DNA of 64,000 bases from Eurosta solidaginis (taxonomy: Eukaryota; Arthropoda; Insecta; Diptera; Tephritidae): positions 558,001-622,000 of the forward strand of contig NW_027136916.1 in assembly GCF_040869045.1 (NCBI RefSeq). Direction: 5' to 3'. The notes under the pieces were generated by a model. That model was not told where the DNA came from. It saw only the letters and a program-made list of their open reading frames with translations, and did not search any database. Positions within the stretch are counted from its first letter, which is position 1. Each line of letters begins with the position of its first letter. The position numbers and the translations under genes were made by a program. Shown in pieces: positions 33,778 through 45,300 of this stretch.

Positions 33778-34394
33778 ATTTCAGTCAAGTAGTTGTTTTT
33801 GTGGTTTTATTAATTTGTAGTTGATTTTTTTGCTTTCGTTTAAGGCCAGTTGTAGTGATATTTTGATAATTTTACCAAAAATTGCTTTGCGAAAGCGAAA
33901 AAGGTCATAGCTTTCTATTATCTCTTTTCCTATCGTCCTTTTTTGTGGCTAACGTTTTTAATTTCAAATCGCTTAAAGGCATTCATTTATTCCTACGTAT
34001 ATAAGGACCTTTATGTGACGAAAATTAATTTGTTCACATTTCACAGTAAATATTTTACTATTTATTTCAATCAAGTTTGTTTTTTTTTTTAGCTGATTTT
34101 GACCTTTATCGTTGAAACTTTATAGCACGCGCCTAAATGTACGCGTTGGTTTTTGTTTTGTTTAAAAGGAGAAATGAAATGAGCACAATATTAAAACCAT
34201 TTAAGCTTTAAAATCGTTGTTATGGTTTTGTTATATATTGACGATTAAAATTTGGCTATTTTTTAAATTGCAGTATTATGTGTTTCATTGAAATGTTTTT
34301 TTTTTTAAAGCTCGAAACCTAAAAGTTTATGTTTTCATTTGTGCTATTTTTATTTCCTTTTCCAACTGACGCACAAATATTTGGTTTCTACAGA
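33778..34394. other. No feature recognised
   Basis: AT-rich flank of the gypsy insertion. It contains poly-T runs but no coding or repeat structure that I can place. Confidence 0.35.
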
Positions 34395-35575
34395 CTGGGA
34401 CCTGGGATGTGTTTGTGTAACATGGGTATCAAATGGAAGGTATTAAAGATTATTTTAAAAGGGAGTAGGCCATAGTTCTATAGGTGGACGCGTTTTCCAG
34501 AAATCGCCATAAAGGTGGACCAGGGGTGACTCTACAATGTGCTTGTACGATATGGGTATCAAATGAAAAGTGTTAATGAGTATTTTAAAGGGGAGTACTA
34601 AGTTGTATATCTGAAGGCGTTTTGGAGGTATCGACCAAAATGTGGACCAGGGTGACCCAGAACATTATTTATCGAGTACCGCTAATTTATTTATATATGT
34701 AATACCACGAAGATTATTCTGCCATGATTCCAAGGGCTTTTGATATCGCCATACAGAACTTTTTCATTTTCTTCTACTTAATATGGTGGATGTCACTGCC
34801 ATTTTACAAAGTATTTTCTGAAGTTATATTTTGCGTCAAAAACCAATCCAATCGCCATTTTCATCCCTTTTTTCGTATTTGGTGTATAATTGTAGCATTT
34901 TTCGAAATTTTCGATATCGAAAAAGTGCGCGTGGTCATAGTCGGATTTCGCCCATTTTTATTACCAAGATAAAGTGAGTTCAGGTAAGTACGTGAACTAA
35001 GTTTAGCAAAGATATATTGATTTTTTTCTCAAGTTATCGTGTTAACGGCCGAGCGGAAGGACAGACAGTCGACTGTGTATAAAAACTGGGCGTGGCTTCA
35101 ACCGATTTCGCCGTTTTTCACAGAAAACAGTTATCGTCCTAGAATCTAAGCCCCTGCCAAATTTCACAAGGATTGGTATATTTTTGTTCGGCTTATGGCA
35201 TTAAAAGTATCCTAGACAAATTTCGGTCTTTGGTAATGAATTATCGCACTTTTTCGGTTTTTCGAAATTTTCGATATCGAAAATGTGGGCGTGGTTATTG
35301 TCCGATTTCGTTCATTCTAAATAGCTAAATAGATGAGTGCCCAGGAACCTACATACCAAATTTCATTAAGATACCTCAAAATTTACTCAAGTTATCGTGT
35401 TTACGGACTGACGGTCGGACGGACGGACATGGCTAAATTAATTTCTTTTTTCGCCCAGATTATTTTGATATATAGATGTCTATATCTATCTCGATTAGCT
35501 TATGCCGTTACGGAGTACCGTTATGCGAACAAAGTTAATATACTCTGTGAGCTCTGCTCAGCTGAGTATAAAAAT
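34395..35575 (+). mobile_element. Short diverged copy C of the 128-bp-repeat element
   Basis: It carries only about two 128-bp units (ATGGGTATCAAATGGAAGG near 34422, ATATGGGTATCAAATGAAAA near 34550). The tail of the family follows: CGATATCGAAAAAGTG, GTGGGCGTGGTTATTGTCCG, a (GGAC)n remnant at 35415-35429 and the terminal CTCAGCTGAGTATAAAAA. The 5' head with ACTCAGTTGAG is missing and the middle of the tail is deleted relative to A and B. Many substitutions mark it as older. Confidence 0.8.
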
Positions 35576-35756
35576 GGTTTATATGTTCTACAAGTGCATG
35601 TTTATGGTGAACACAATTTCGAAAACATACTTTTAGGCGCAAATTTTAGAAGTCGCGAATTACGAAATTTTAATTATTTCTACATTAAATGTGAGCTTCG
35701 TATAATGGAATAGTACGGCTGCGATTCTCTTTCTTTCATTTTCCACAATTCGAGCC

Positions 35757-35845
35757 GTTTCATGTTTTACGCCGACTCCGACTGTCATCTGAGAGGACAA
35801 ATGAACTTGCTGTGATATTTTCATGGCACAAATAAACTCATGCTT
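35757..35845 (-). mobile_element. SINE fragment, minus strand
   Basis: CATGTTTTACGCCGACTCCG, then CATCTGAGAGGACAAATGA and TTTTCATGGCAC, follow the order of the SINE body seen at 26.3 kb (TTTATACCGAGTTC..., CTACAAGGCGGAC). The tRNA-like head is absent. Confidence 0.45.
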
Positions 35846-35849
35846 GAAA

Positions 35850-36795
35850 ACATGTTTTCTAAAATATTTTGATGAACCCAGCCCGGAGCTCTGCCTTACG
35901 ATAGAAGCAGTGGGAGCTTCGATGAAACTATTTCAGCATAGTCAGATAGCCAGATAGGATGGGGTTGACATTTGGAATGTAGGGTTCAAATTTGAAAGCG
36001 GCACTTTTCTGACTGTTGGCTGTGTTAGTGATCAAATGCTGACATCGTCGATCTAGTAGAAGTTCAATGTAGGAAAACAAATTAGGGTTTTGAGCTCTTG
36101 CCACGTCGACTAATATGGATGTGTAAATAAGGCGACGTACAACGTGCTGGGCTGGACGGTTAATGAAAGCGCCACCTTTCTAGATTTCTTTCACAAAAAT
36201 TTCCGTGATCGATGGAAGGTCGAAGTATTAACTCCTACGCAGTTTGAAACATTTATAGGTAAGGTCGTTATGCAAGGTAAAGACTATGTGTCGCATTTGT
36301 CAAGATCCAGTCACATAAACTTTAACTAGATGTTTTTGTTTTGGGTAGTGTTTTCGGCGTTTATGGTTCTTTGCCGGATATAAATTCGGTACGTTCTGGA
36401 AACTAGTTTCATAAAGATGTTGCCACTGCCTCGCGTGCTAAATATATCTTTGACGTTGAACAGCATTTGCCTTGAGTAAGAGAGATTGACAATTGGGTTC
36501 GAGAAGCTGCGAGACTCAAAGCTTTGTATTGCTTTTTACAATCCAATGAGTCCTTTTGAATTAAGATGGCTTACGTATGCAAACAGGTGATGCCGAGCTT
36601 GGTATATTAAATGTGTACACATCTCTTGTCATTTATTTGCCAACTGGAATCTACTGTTTATATATTGATCCATCGCAAAAGATAGATGCTGTAAAGAAAA
36701 CGGAGATTTTAAAATTAAAGACGCTTAACGACGATGCTCACGCAAGACGGCAACAGCGTGAACCTAATAAATTGCAATGAGTAGCAAATTATACG
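35850..36795. other. Unassigned, possibly the 5' part of the next LINE
   Basis: Short plus-strand frames (36144-36329, 36577-36780) precede a clear LINE segment and could be decayed endonuclease sequence. I see no diagnostic motif. Confidence 0.25.
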
Positions 36796-36798
36796 GCC

Positions 36799-37575
36799 TT
36801 GTATTATAATAAAACTGATAGATATCGGGAGAACATCTCAAGATCATGTGGATTTGACTATGTTTATTCGAGCGACACTGTAGAAGATAAAGTATTACTT
36901 TTAACAGAGAAGATAAAAGCAGCGGCTGTGGCAAAACCTTCCCGGGATACTTTCAAGCCAAAAAAAGTTTGGTTTGACTCTCAGTGTCATAAGTTACGCG
37001 TGGAAATGTTACGTGACTTAAACAAGTATAAGAAAAGTTTCGAGGACTCTGATAGGACTAGGTACCGTGCCTCTCACAGGAAGACTTCCAACTATGTAGT
37101 GAGAAAAAATTCAATGGAAATGCAGAGATATCGACCTTTTAAATAGTGTAAGGAACTCAAGTGATTGATGGCGAATAGCTAACTCCCTTAAGCGCACAAC
37201 ACCTGGTGTCGTTAGTAGCCTTTTACTTCAAGACTTCAAGGACCACTTTAGGGCGTTGCTTCTTAATTCTGGTATAGTTAATAGCTTTCACTGGGCTGCT
37301 CCGCTTATTTTGGGCCCGTTCCTCGGCGCTCCGAGCAAAGCCCCTGGCAATGACCGCATACCAAATGAATTCTATAAATATGCACCGCAAAGCTTCCAGA
37401 ATGAGGATATCTCTCTGCTTAATTTTATTTTTCACAAAAACAGGTCCCTACACTGTTCTCCTTTTCTGTGATTATCACGCTGTTCAAAAAAGGCGATCCT
37501 TGTTTTCCGAGAAACTAGAGACGACCGTATCTTCTGGATACGCTGTATAAGACATTTAACGGCATGTTGTTTAGA
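36799..37575 (+). pseudogene. LINE ORF2 fragment: endonuclease-RT linker and RT start
   Basis: The frame 36799-37146 (KPKKVWFDSQCHKLRVEMLR, then LNKYKKSFEDSDRTRYRASH) is the linker after the endonuclease in LINE ORF2. After frame changes, KAPGNDRIPNEFYKYAP at about 37336 is the RT entry block, and LYKTFNGML near 37545 is the next. The sequence then breaks off and resumes near 40095 with ECQTGFRKNYSTIDSI, so about 2.5 kb is inserted between them. Stops and frameshifts are frequent. Clade uncertain (CR1- or RTE-like). Confidence 0.6.
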
Positions 37576-38712
37576 TTCCAGGGTCAGCTTTGTTTTTACT
37601 CGGAAATACGATCTAAAACATTTCTTCAGTCCTTTTCATGATATTTAAGGATAGTATGGTATAACGAATTAAAAAGTTAATATCAGTAGGTATATGAATC
37701 ATAATTTACAAGCTCTATAGAATTACAAGCTACAAATGAGCAAAATACAGTCTTCGTAATTTGGAATATCAATTTTGATTACAGGCCGAACCAGCTAAGC
37801 GAGTAATGCATGCAGATTTTTACAAACAGCTTAGTCTTTTTCTTTTTTTCTATAAACTATCAACATTTCAGATGGCATAAAAAAACAACGTCTAAGAACA
37901 AAGCACCCTAATGTACATCCATACTTGTTACTTCCGATGTAAAAAAAAATATATATAATGCCACTAATGAGACTTGAATATTTAATTAAACAACCTAATA
38001 TAAGGCGATACCGTAATCTTATCTAAATAATATACATATAAATAAAATATGTAGTTTACATAAATGTATGCCAAATTACCCTGTATGAATATTTTTAATA
38101 AGTTAACAGGCAAACGTTGAAATAAATGTACAAAATTAGTTTGCATGAAAAATTAACAACATTGACCCTGTACATATACAACTGAAATCGAACAACTTAA
38201 ATATAAAGCTCAAGCGTTAATCACACGCGACCCTGTTGCGATCAAGTTCATCAGCTGTTCATCAAGCATATGGCGTTGGCATACAAATATGGTATTGGAT
38301 GGCATACTGAACATTAGAGCGTATCATTAATAAAAAAGGAAAATGTGCCAGGTTATTGTTGTTATGTTAACTGGGCTCGAATACTCCCTGGAGATTGCAA
38401 AAATTAAAACAAATTTTTTCCCCACCCTGCAAAAAACAGTGAAATAATATTTTTCTTCATAACTTATCTAATTGATCATTCATTACAATGAGTGATACAT
38501 TGTTGTAAAAGTGTTCAATCAGGGCACAATTCGTCCTAAGGAGTCATTAACACCTCATATTCAGCTTTTACATTTTTAGTATTTATCACAGTGCAAAAGT
38601 GAAAATCGAAAATTAGAAACAGAAAACAGAGAAACTTTGCTGCTTCTACAGAATGCTGTTGTTGTTGTTGTTGTTGCTGCAGTGAACAAATGCGGTTACA
38701 CTGAAATGACAG

Positions 38713-38762
38713 CCCTTGGTCGGGAAAAATCCCGAGTCGCTCCGGTACATAGAACCGGCTGC
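38713..38762 (+). repeat. Dispersed repeat fragment, copy 2
   Basis: It matches 25916-25965 (CCCTTGGTCGGG, CGAGTCGCTCCGGTACATAG, AACCGGCTGC) and here follows a (TTG)n tract. The pairable GGGAAAAATCCC and CCGGT...ACCGG segments are intact in this copy. Confidence 0.6.
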
Positions 38763-39572
38763 CTTGGGAAGCGTCTACAGAATGTCGAAAATTTATTTTT
38801 TATATTTTTTCAACTCTGCATAAGGAATTGTACAATATCGAGGGAAACATATTTAACTTTTTACAGGTTTCATTTGACTGATTTTGGTCGAGTACAACAA
38901 AGAGTTTGTATAGGGGTTCATAAATCTTTCAGATGCTTGAAGGATCATCGAATGATATCATTGCAGGGCCCATTCGTTGGCTTAAGCAGTTTTTAAACTT
39001 TTTATGCGTTTTTTAATTCCTTTTAGTTTAAATTTCAAACTTAACTGAACAATAAGACTAAAATCTTAAAATGGTTTTAAAACAATCCAAAAATTTAAAA
39101 CAAAAACTAAAAATGGAAGCTTGTAGACATTTTCGGTTTTAAAATGAAATCAAATCCTTAAACTTTCTAATGGAAATTTAGCAAAAAAAAGTTTTGTTTG
39201 TATTATTTTGTGGATTGGTATAGAGAACGGCTTTGATCCAGAGAAATTCGAGTTAAAAAAGTTTTGGATTGCGTCTCAAACTTTTGACTGTGTACGAAAT
39301 ACTAACAAAATATAGTTCAAAGAGTGAGATCACTCGCTAAACGTCGCTCTCCATTTACAGCCAACGTTTTTATTGCGCATACGAGGATGAACCGATAAAA
39401 CGCTAATTTAAGAAATGAAAAAATTCTTCTTAGCTAGGCCTTAATTAAAAGCTAAAGACTACAGCAAATAATGTAACAGCGTTGGTACACGAAGCTACTT
39501 AATTGTGTTATATCAAGCAGTTAAAAAATTCTAGACTTAGAATTGAACTTCCATCTTGGCGCTGCACCTTCT

Positions 39573-39913
39573 GGCTTAAACAGATACAATACGTCACTAA
39601 CTTGGCGGACAAGGAATAATCGATAAGCAACGTATCAGTCATCGCATCCGTCATACTTTGCCGACTTTCGACATACGTTATACGTCAGCTACGTCACATA
39701 TGTTGCACTGTTTCTTTGGCGTTTATAGTACACGATACGCAAAAATAGTGTTTAAAATTAAAAACTATTAGTCGACAAACTATTGTTATTTTGATAATGA
39801 AGTCTAAAAATGTATTGCTTAATAAAATTATTTACGACAGTCGTAATGTCTTATTTTATTCCAAGTACGTGCTGTCAGTGGAAAATTACGAACGTATTGT
39901 ATCTGTTTAAGCC
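39573..39913. mobile_element. 341-bp MITE-like element with 22-bp perfect inverted ends
   Basis: GGCTTAAACAGATACAATAC plus two further bases at 39573-39594 is exactly mirrored at 39892-39913. The interior is non-coding, with several ACGTCA/TACGTCA words. No clear target duplication flanks it, so the superfamily is not assigned; the GG start fits several DNA-transposon groups. Confidence 0.65.
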
Positions 39914-40094
39914 ATTCCGCGTTTTGGGATAGGTTAGGTTGAACTGGCCAATAAATAAAGATCGCTTAATTACTAAACGTGTCTATTGTTTCACAGAATT
40001 CGTTTGACGCTCGAACAAAAGGTTTTTTCCGGCAGATCTACACTCAGAGTGCTTGCTAAATCACGCGACCCCACTTCGAAAAACTTGCCGCATT

Positions 40095-40780
40095 AATGCG
40101 TAGATTGATTGTCATAGTATACTTACAGAATGCCAAACGGGGTTCCGTAAGAACTATTCAACCATCGATAGCATATTTAATTTGACAAGTACCGTTAATT
40201 TTAACTTTGCCGCGAAGAGAAAACTTTTTTATTTTTTGTAGACTACTCGTGTGCCTTTGATACTGTCCCTGGCTCGCTATTCTATAAGCTGGCCTCATAT
40301 GGTTTGTCGAGTCATTTGATTGAAATCTTACGCCTTATATATGGGGATACTACGAGTCAATTATGGTATAATGGAAAGCTTTCTAGCCCGTTCCCAGTCA
40401 ATCAGGGTGTCCGGCAGGGATGTTTACTAAGCCCGGTGCTGTTCTTCCTGTATCTCAATGATTTAATTGATTACTTCCCAGGTGGGGTTAAGGTGGCGGA
40501 TATGAAAATCAAGCTTTTGATGTATGCCGAAGACCTGGTACTGTTAGCAGAGTCGGCCGTATGTCTGCAAAGCATGATTAATGCTTTGCATGAGTATTGC
40601 AAGCTGTGGGCATTAAAAGTTAACCTGTCCAAATCAAAATTCCGTGTTTTTAGGAAGGGTGGCAGGCTCCCCTCTGACTATAGGTGGTTTTTTGGAAATG
40701 ATCCGGTCGAAACTGTGAACGAGTATAAATATCTGGGTATAATGCTAAATTACAAACTCTCTTTCACTAAACACCTAGAC
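40095..40780 (+). pseudogene. LINE reverse transcriptase core (same copy as 36.8 kb)
   Basis: In order: ECQTGFRKNYSTIDSIFNLT, FVDYSCAFDTVPGSLFYKL (catalytic D), GLSSHLIEILRLIYG, VNQGVRQGCLLSPVLFFLYL, then LMYAEDLVLLAES at 40517-40555. The catalytic box is YAED (40523-40534) where YADD is expected. EYKYLGIMLNYKLSFTKHLD ends the stretch. A stop near 40240 and a frame change precede the 159-codon open part. The frame is cut at 40780 by a hAT-like element and resumes at 41391. Confidence 0.8.
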
Positions 40781-41390
40781 TAGGGCTGTGAACTGCACCC
40801 GGATTTTTCAACTATACGGATAAAGCGGATATTCTAATAACCGGATATCTAAGCAAAAAATCCGGCTATCAGGATATCCGGATTCATAAATGGGAAATCC
40901 GGATATCCGCTGTTCTGCTATCCGGATACGTAAACGGAAAATCCTGATATCTGTATGACCGGATACTGGAATATAAAAGGTGAATATCTGCATATCAGAA
41001 TTGAACGAAGCGAACATCGAAAAATTATTCGCAAAATATGTTTGTAGATTATTAAATGAACGTCAAAAATTAAAATGCTACAATTTCGCAAACTAGTGAA
41101 AAAACAACACTGCCATTTGTTTATATTATGAAAAAACGCTGTTAATTGATTTAAATGCCCCAAGAATTTATTGTTATTAATGTTAAATAAACATATATGG
41201 TACATCAATTTGTTGCTTTCACTGGATATCCAAAAATATGGTAAATAACCGGATCTTCATAAATCCGGATATTCGGATAGTTTCATAAACGAATATTAAC
41301 CGGATATCCATGCCGTCCGGATTTTATACGTGTCAACGGATATCCGTATGGATATCCGGATATTCGAATATGCGGATAGTCACAGCTATA
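40781..41390. mobile_element. 610-bp hAT-like non-autonomous element
   Basis: The ends are TAGGGCTGTGAAC and, in inverted form, TATAGCTGTGACTATC, imperfect terminal repeats of hAT type. The flanks ACCTAGAC (40773-40780) and AATTAGAC (41391-41398) match at six of eight positions, as expected for an aged 8-bp target duplication. It splits a LINE frame at KHLD/TKLGEAK, which fixes the insertion point. Both end regions carry many GGATATCCGG-type palindromes. There is no transposase frame. Confidence 0.75.
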
Positions 41391-41716
41391 AATTAGACAC
41401 AAAGCTTGGCGAGGCAAAAGCCGCAATATGCGCTATATTCTTGAGTTATTTAAATAACCCTCGAATCTGTATTTCGAAAAAAATCGAAATCTTTGATGCT
41501 GCCGCAAGATCAATAATGTTTTATGGCGCGCAGGTGTGGGGTGGGGACCATCGTGAACATGTAGTACAACCGAGCTTATTTTCTTGCCTGCGAACACACC
41601 TAACTATATGTTGCATTTATAGTACGTTGCTTTGTTTACCTTCGAACAGGCTCCCACGTATACTTGCTTCCCTTCATGGGAAAACGCCCGCAGATAATAA
41701 GAAAAGAGATAAGTAA
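41391..41716 (+). pseudogene. LINE ORF2 segment after the hAT insertion
   Basis: TKLGEAKAAICAIFLSYLNN, then SKKIEIFDAAARSIMFYGAQ and VWGGDHREHV continue the RT thumb and connection region of the copy interrupted at 40780. The frame ends at 41716 after a divergent tail. Confidence 0.7.
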
Positions 41717-42110
41717 CCTCTGGTAACCTTGCCGTGCGCGGACGTGTTTTTGATCGCTCTTCAAATTGTTACTCTTTTTACTTTGTAAACAAATAATATA
41801 ATAGAAAACAGTTTATAAGTTTAATTTCGTATTAAATCTTTACACAGTGCAATATATATAGTGGCTTTTTGTGCAATTTAAACATTCAGTCTGTGTGTTC
41901 ATATATCATAGATTTTCACAAAAATTTGTGATAACTGCATACATTTTTGTTGGTAGCTGCTATTAGCAAGTCATTATGTGCCCTTTTTGCTTTCTCTTGT
42001 GTTCGCTGCTAGCTATACGCTGTCTTGCGATTTGCATCCAGTGCTCCAAAATAACTCTCGCCCATAATTTTTGAACAGCTGTTCAATTTATCCTATACTT
42101 ATAGTTTCTT
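41717..42110. other. Probable 5' untranslated region of the next LINE
   Basis: A ~390-bp stretch directly precedes an ORF1-like frame. No coding or promoter motif is certain. Confidence 0.3.
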
Positions 42111-42149
42111 TTGCCTATTTTTCTTTTGGGTTTGTTTAACTTTGCAATT

Positions 42150-42599
42150 ATGTTGGATTGCTGTGTCAAGAAGTGCACCAATCAAAAGAAAATTTCCCGT
42201 GGTGATACTTATGTTTGTTGTTGGCTCTGTGATAATATGGCTCATGTTATCTGTGCCAGCTTCTCTCACATAGGTGGTCGGGTGGTTGACCTAATATCCA
42301 GCAAAATTGGACTGAACTGGACATGTCATGATTGTCGTTCTGTAGAAAATGACATGCGAGCTTTTATGAGGCAAACTCAGAAAGAGTTCAACAACATTTT
42401 TATTGGGTTTCGTGACTTTAACGAAAGATTCAAAACGACGGAGGCTCACTTTAAAAAATTGAAAGTGATATCTGAATCCCCAAAACGTAAGAAATGTATG
42501 CCCAACAATGACTCCAACTTGTCTTCGAGTCAGGGGCAAAGCTGTCCTCCTACGAATGTCCACGGTATGACGAACACAGTAATAACAACACAAAGGTAA
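42150..42599 (+). pseudogene. LINE ORF1-like protein with PHD-type zinc finger
   Basis: The ATG at 42150 (MLDCCVKKCTNQ) is a better start than 42111 because it leads directly into the finger. Its Cys/His order is C-x3-C, CCWLCDNMAHVICA, then LNWTCHDC, which matches a PHD-like zinc finger (Cys4-His-Cys3) as found in ORF1 of several insect LINEs. A charged segment follows (FMRQTQKEFNNIFIGFRDFN, KTTEAHFKKLK) with likely coiled-coil character. The frame stops at 42599 after about 150 codons. The protein would bind LINE RNA in the RNP. A truncation at the C-terminus is possible. Confidence 0.6.
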
Positions 42600-45160
42600 T
42601 TGCTGATCTGTCCCGTCTTCTCACTAATTACCAAAATGTTCGTGGTTTACGATCAAAACTTGTTCCATTCTTCCTTAATTCTTTCAACTTTTCTGCACAA
42701 GTCGTAGCCTGGCTAAAGCCTGATAATTACAATTCTGAGGTTTTTTCAAATAAATATGCAGTTTATCGGCGTGATCGCATCTCTAGAGCGGGAGGTGTCT
42801 TTATTGCTGTTGAATCTAAACTATCATCTGAGTTGATTATGCTGGACAATATCTCCCAAATCGAATTCATAGCAGTTAGGCTTTCATTCGGTAGCTATAG
42901 CGTAATTGTTTACTGTTCGTATATACCACCTCGTAGTTGGGAGATAACGATCGACTTGTTGTTGTTGGTGACTTTAACTTGCCAACAGTTGGGTTAATAT
43001 AAGTGATTCAAACTTTTTAACTCCCACTGCTCAAAGTGAGTTTCTCAATTGCTTGTTAGACTCATCTCTTTTACAGATTAACAATGTTCCAAATAGCGGA
43101 AATAAAATGCTGGATTTAGTATTTGTGGATGGCTGGGTGGGTACTGACCTTACGCAAATACCACCTTTATCCCTTCCAGAAGACTCTCTTCACCCTACGC
43201 TAGAGATATCATATGATATCAGCCTACCCCGTAGGATTCAAGTACAGTCTCGTCCCTGATCTAGATGCTTCTACAAAGCGAATTTCATTATGATCAATGA
43301 TCTGTTGGCTTCCCATGATTGGTCGCATCTCTATGCTTGCACTGATGTCGATTCGGCTATCTCTATATTTTACAGTACGCTTGATGGCTTCTTTGATACC
43401 TGCATTCCTACTCGCTATACCCTATGTTCGAATAAGCCCCCTTGGTTTTCAAGGCAACTTATCAGACTTAATAAAATTAAATCTAGGCTTTATAAGAAAT
43501 TCAAAAAATCTGGAGCATCTGCAGACCTCTCTAAATATCTAATAGCTCGTTCTAAATTTCACCGTCTTAATCAGCTTTGTTATAAAAATTACTTGAGTTG
43601 TTGTAAAGCCCAATTTTCTAGTTTCGTAAATTCAAAGCGGAAAATTTCTGGGTATCCTTCCTCATTAACCATTGGAGGTAAAAAACCTTGCACTGATGAC
43701 GACGTTGCTGAACTATTTTCTGAGTTCTTTAAGTCCACGTATTCGTCCAGTGGTTTTTATTCCGGTCAATATCCCTATCGCTTAGATAGCTCGAATTACA
43801 TTAGGAATCCTGCTATTGATGGTAATATTGTTCTTCAGAGTCTTTAATCTTTGAAGCCCACCTTTTCTCCGGGACCGGACGGTGTTCCTAGTTGCGTGCT
43901 TAGGTACTGCCCCGAAAACATGTATGAGCCTATTTTAAAATTATTTGAGCTATCTCTGGGATCTGCGTCATTCCCGGCACTTTGGAAACACTCTTTTATT
44001 ATACCCCTGCATAAAAAGGTAGTAGGTCAAAAGTCGAAAACTACAGGGGTATTGCTAAACTTTCAGTCATTCCTAAAGTCTTTGAACAGATTGTTACCAG
44101 TCAACTCCAATATCAGTGTTCTAGTCTTTTATCTCCATGCCAACACGGTTTTATTCGTCAAAGGTCAACCACTACAAATTTGCTTGTATTCATCTCTATA
44201 GTTATGGAAGGATTTTTCGCGAACAAGCAAACGGATGTCATCTACACGGACTTCAGCAAAGCATTTGATACCGTCAACCATGAGTTGCTTATTCATAAGC
44301 TTGACTTACTGCGTTTTCCGTTTCACCTATTAATGTGGCTGTAAAGCTATCTTTCTAACCGGACCCAAAAAGTCCTGTTCAAGTGCAATCTGTCGGAATC
44401 GTTCGGACTTTGCTCCGGCGTACCCCATGGAAGTCATCTAGGCCCTTTGCTCTTTGCCCTTTTCATTAATGACTTGCCACAGACAATATTATATCCCCAT
44501 ACTATAATGTATGCGGATGATGTAAAACTTTGCTACACTTACTGTCCTACCGATACGAGTTCCTTGGATCTCCTTCAGGCCGACTTGGACTCGTTCCATG
44601 ATCTATGTGCAAATGATCTGGGTGTCCTTTTTGATCCGAAATTGAATTTTAACATGCATATTTCATCTATAGCCAACAAAGCGTTGGGTTTACTTGGATT
44701 TGTTAAAAGATGGGCTAAAGAGTTCGATGATCCGTACCTTGCTAAGGTTATTTACACATCGCTGGTTCGTCCAATACTCGAGTTTTGCTCATGCGTTTGG
44801 CCCCCTGTTTCTCAAAAGCATGTAAAGCGTCTTGAGTAAGTTCAAAAGCAATTTTTGATATTTGCATTGCGTGGCCTTAATTGGGACTCAAGTCTCCACC
44901 TTCCTCCATACAGAAGTAGGCTTCTTCTTATTAACTTACACATTTTGGAAAATCGGAGAATATTACTGGAGGTATTGTTCATCCATAAGCTCATTATTGG
45001 AGAAATTGATTTTGCGGACCTCCTCAGCCGCTTGTTTTTTGCGGTTCCCCCTAGAGTATCCAGACACTACGTTCCTTTCTATTTACCCCTTTGTCGACGA
45101 AACTTTGCTAATAATAATCCTCTTCTTATCTGGTGCTACTTTTGCCACTATACGTAATGC
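42600..45160 (+). pseudogene. LINE ORF2 remnant: endonuclease and reverse transcriptase
   Basis: The endonuclease part (NVRGLRSKLVPFFLN, VVAWLKPDNYNSEVF, RISRAGGVFIAVE, EFIAVRLSFG) runs to about 43250. The linker 43290-43847 (WFSRQLIRLNKIKSRLYKKF) follows. RT has FSPGPDGVPSCVLRYCP, YTDFSKAFDTVNHELLIHKL, GVPHGSHLGPLLFALFINDL and an intact YADD at 44510-44521. Stops occur at about 43845, 44342 and 44836, with further frame changes. FHDLCA joins directly to NDLGVLFDPKLNF, where the family has roughly 45 more residues, so an in-frame deletion occurred. The tail LENRRILLEVLFIHKLIIGE is shared with the 5.7-6.1 kb copy. Confidence 0.8.
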
Positions 45161-45300
45161 AATACTTGCCTATCTAATTTAAGAGATACAAGCTAATTTA
45201 ATTTGCCGGCATTTTATTCCTTCCATAAAAAACAGGAACTATCTCGCTTAAGGATGGAGGAACAACAATGTATCGTTAAGAAGGAACAAGACAGTACTGT

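Larger units (their letters stand above)
37576..40090. other. Interval splitting the LINE; largely unassigned
   Basis: About 2.5 kb lies between two halves of one LINE reading sequence. It includes a (TTG)n stretch near 38657, dispersed repeat copy 2 (38713-38762) and a 341-bp inverted-repeat element (39573-39913). The rest is AT-rich and unrecognised, so it may be several insertions. Confidence 0.45.
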
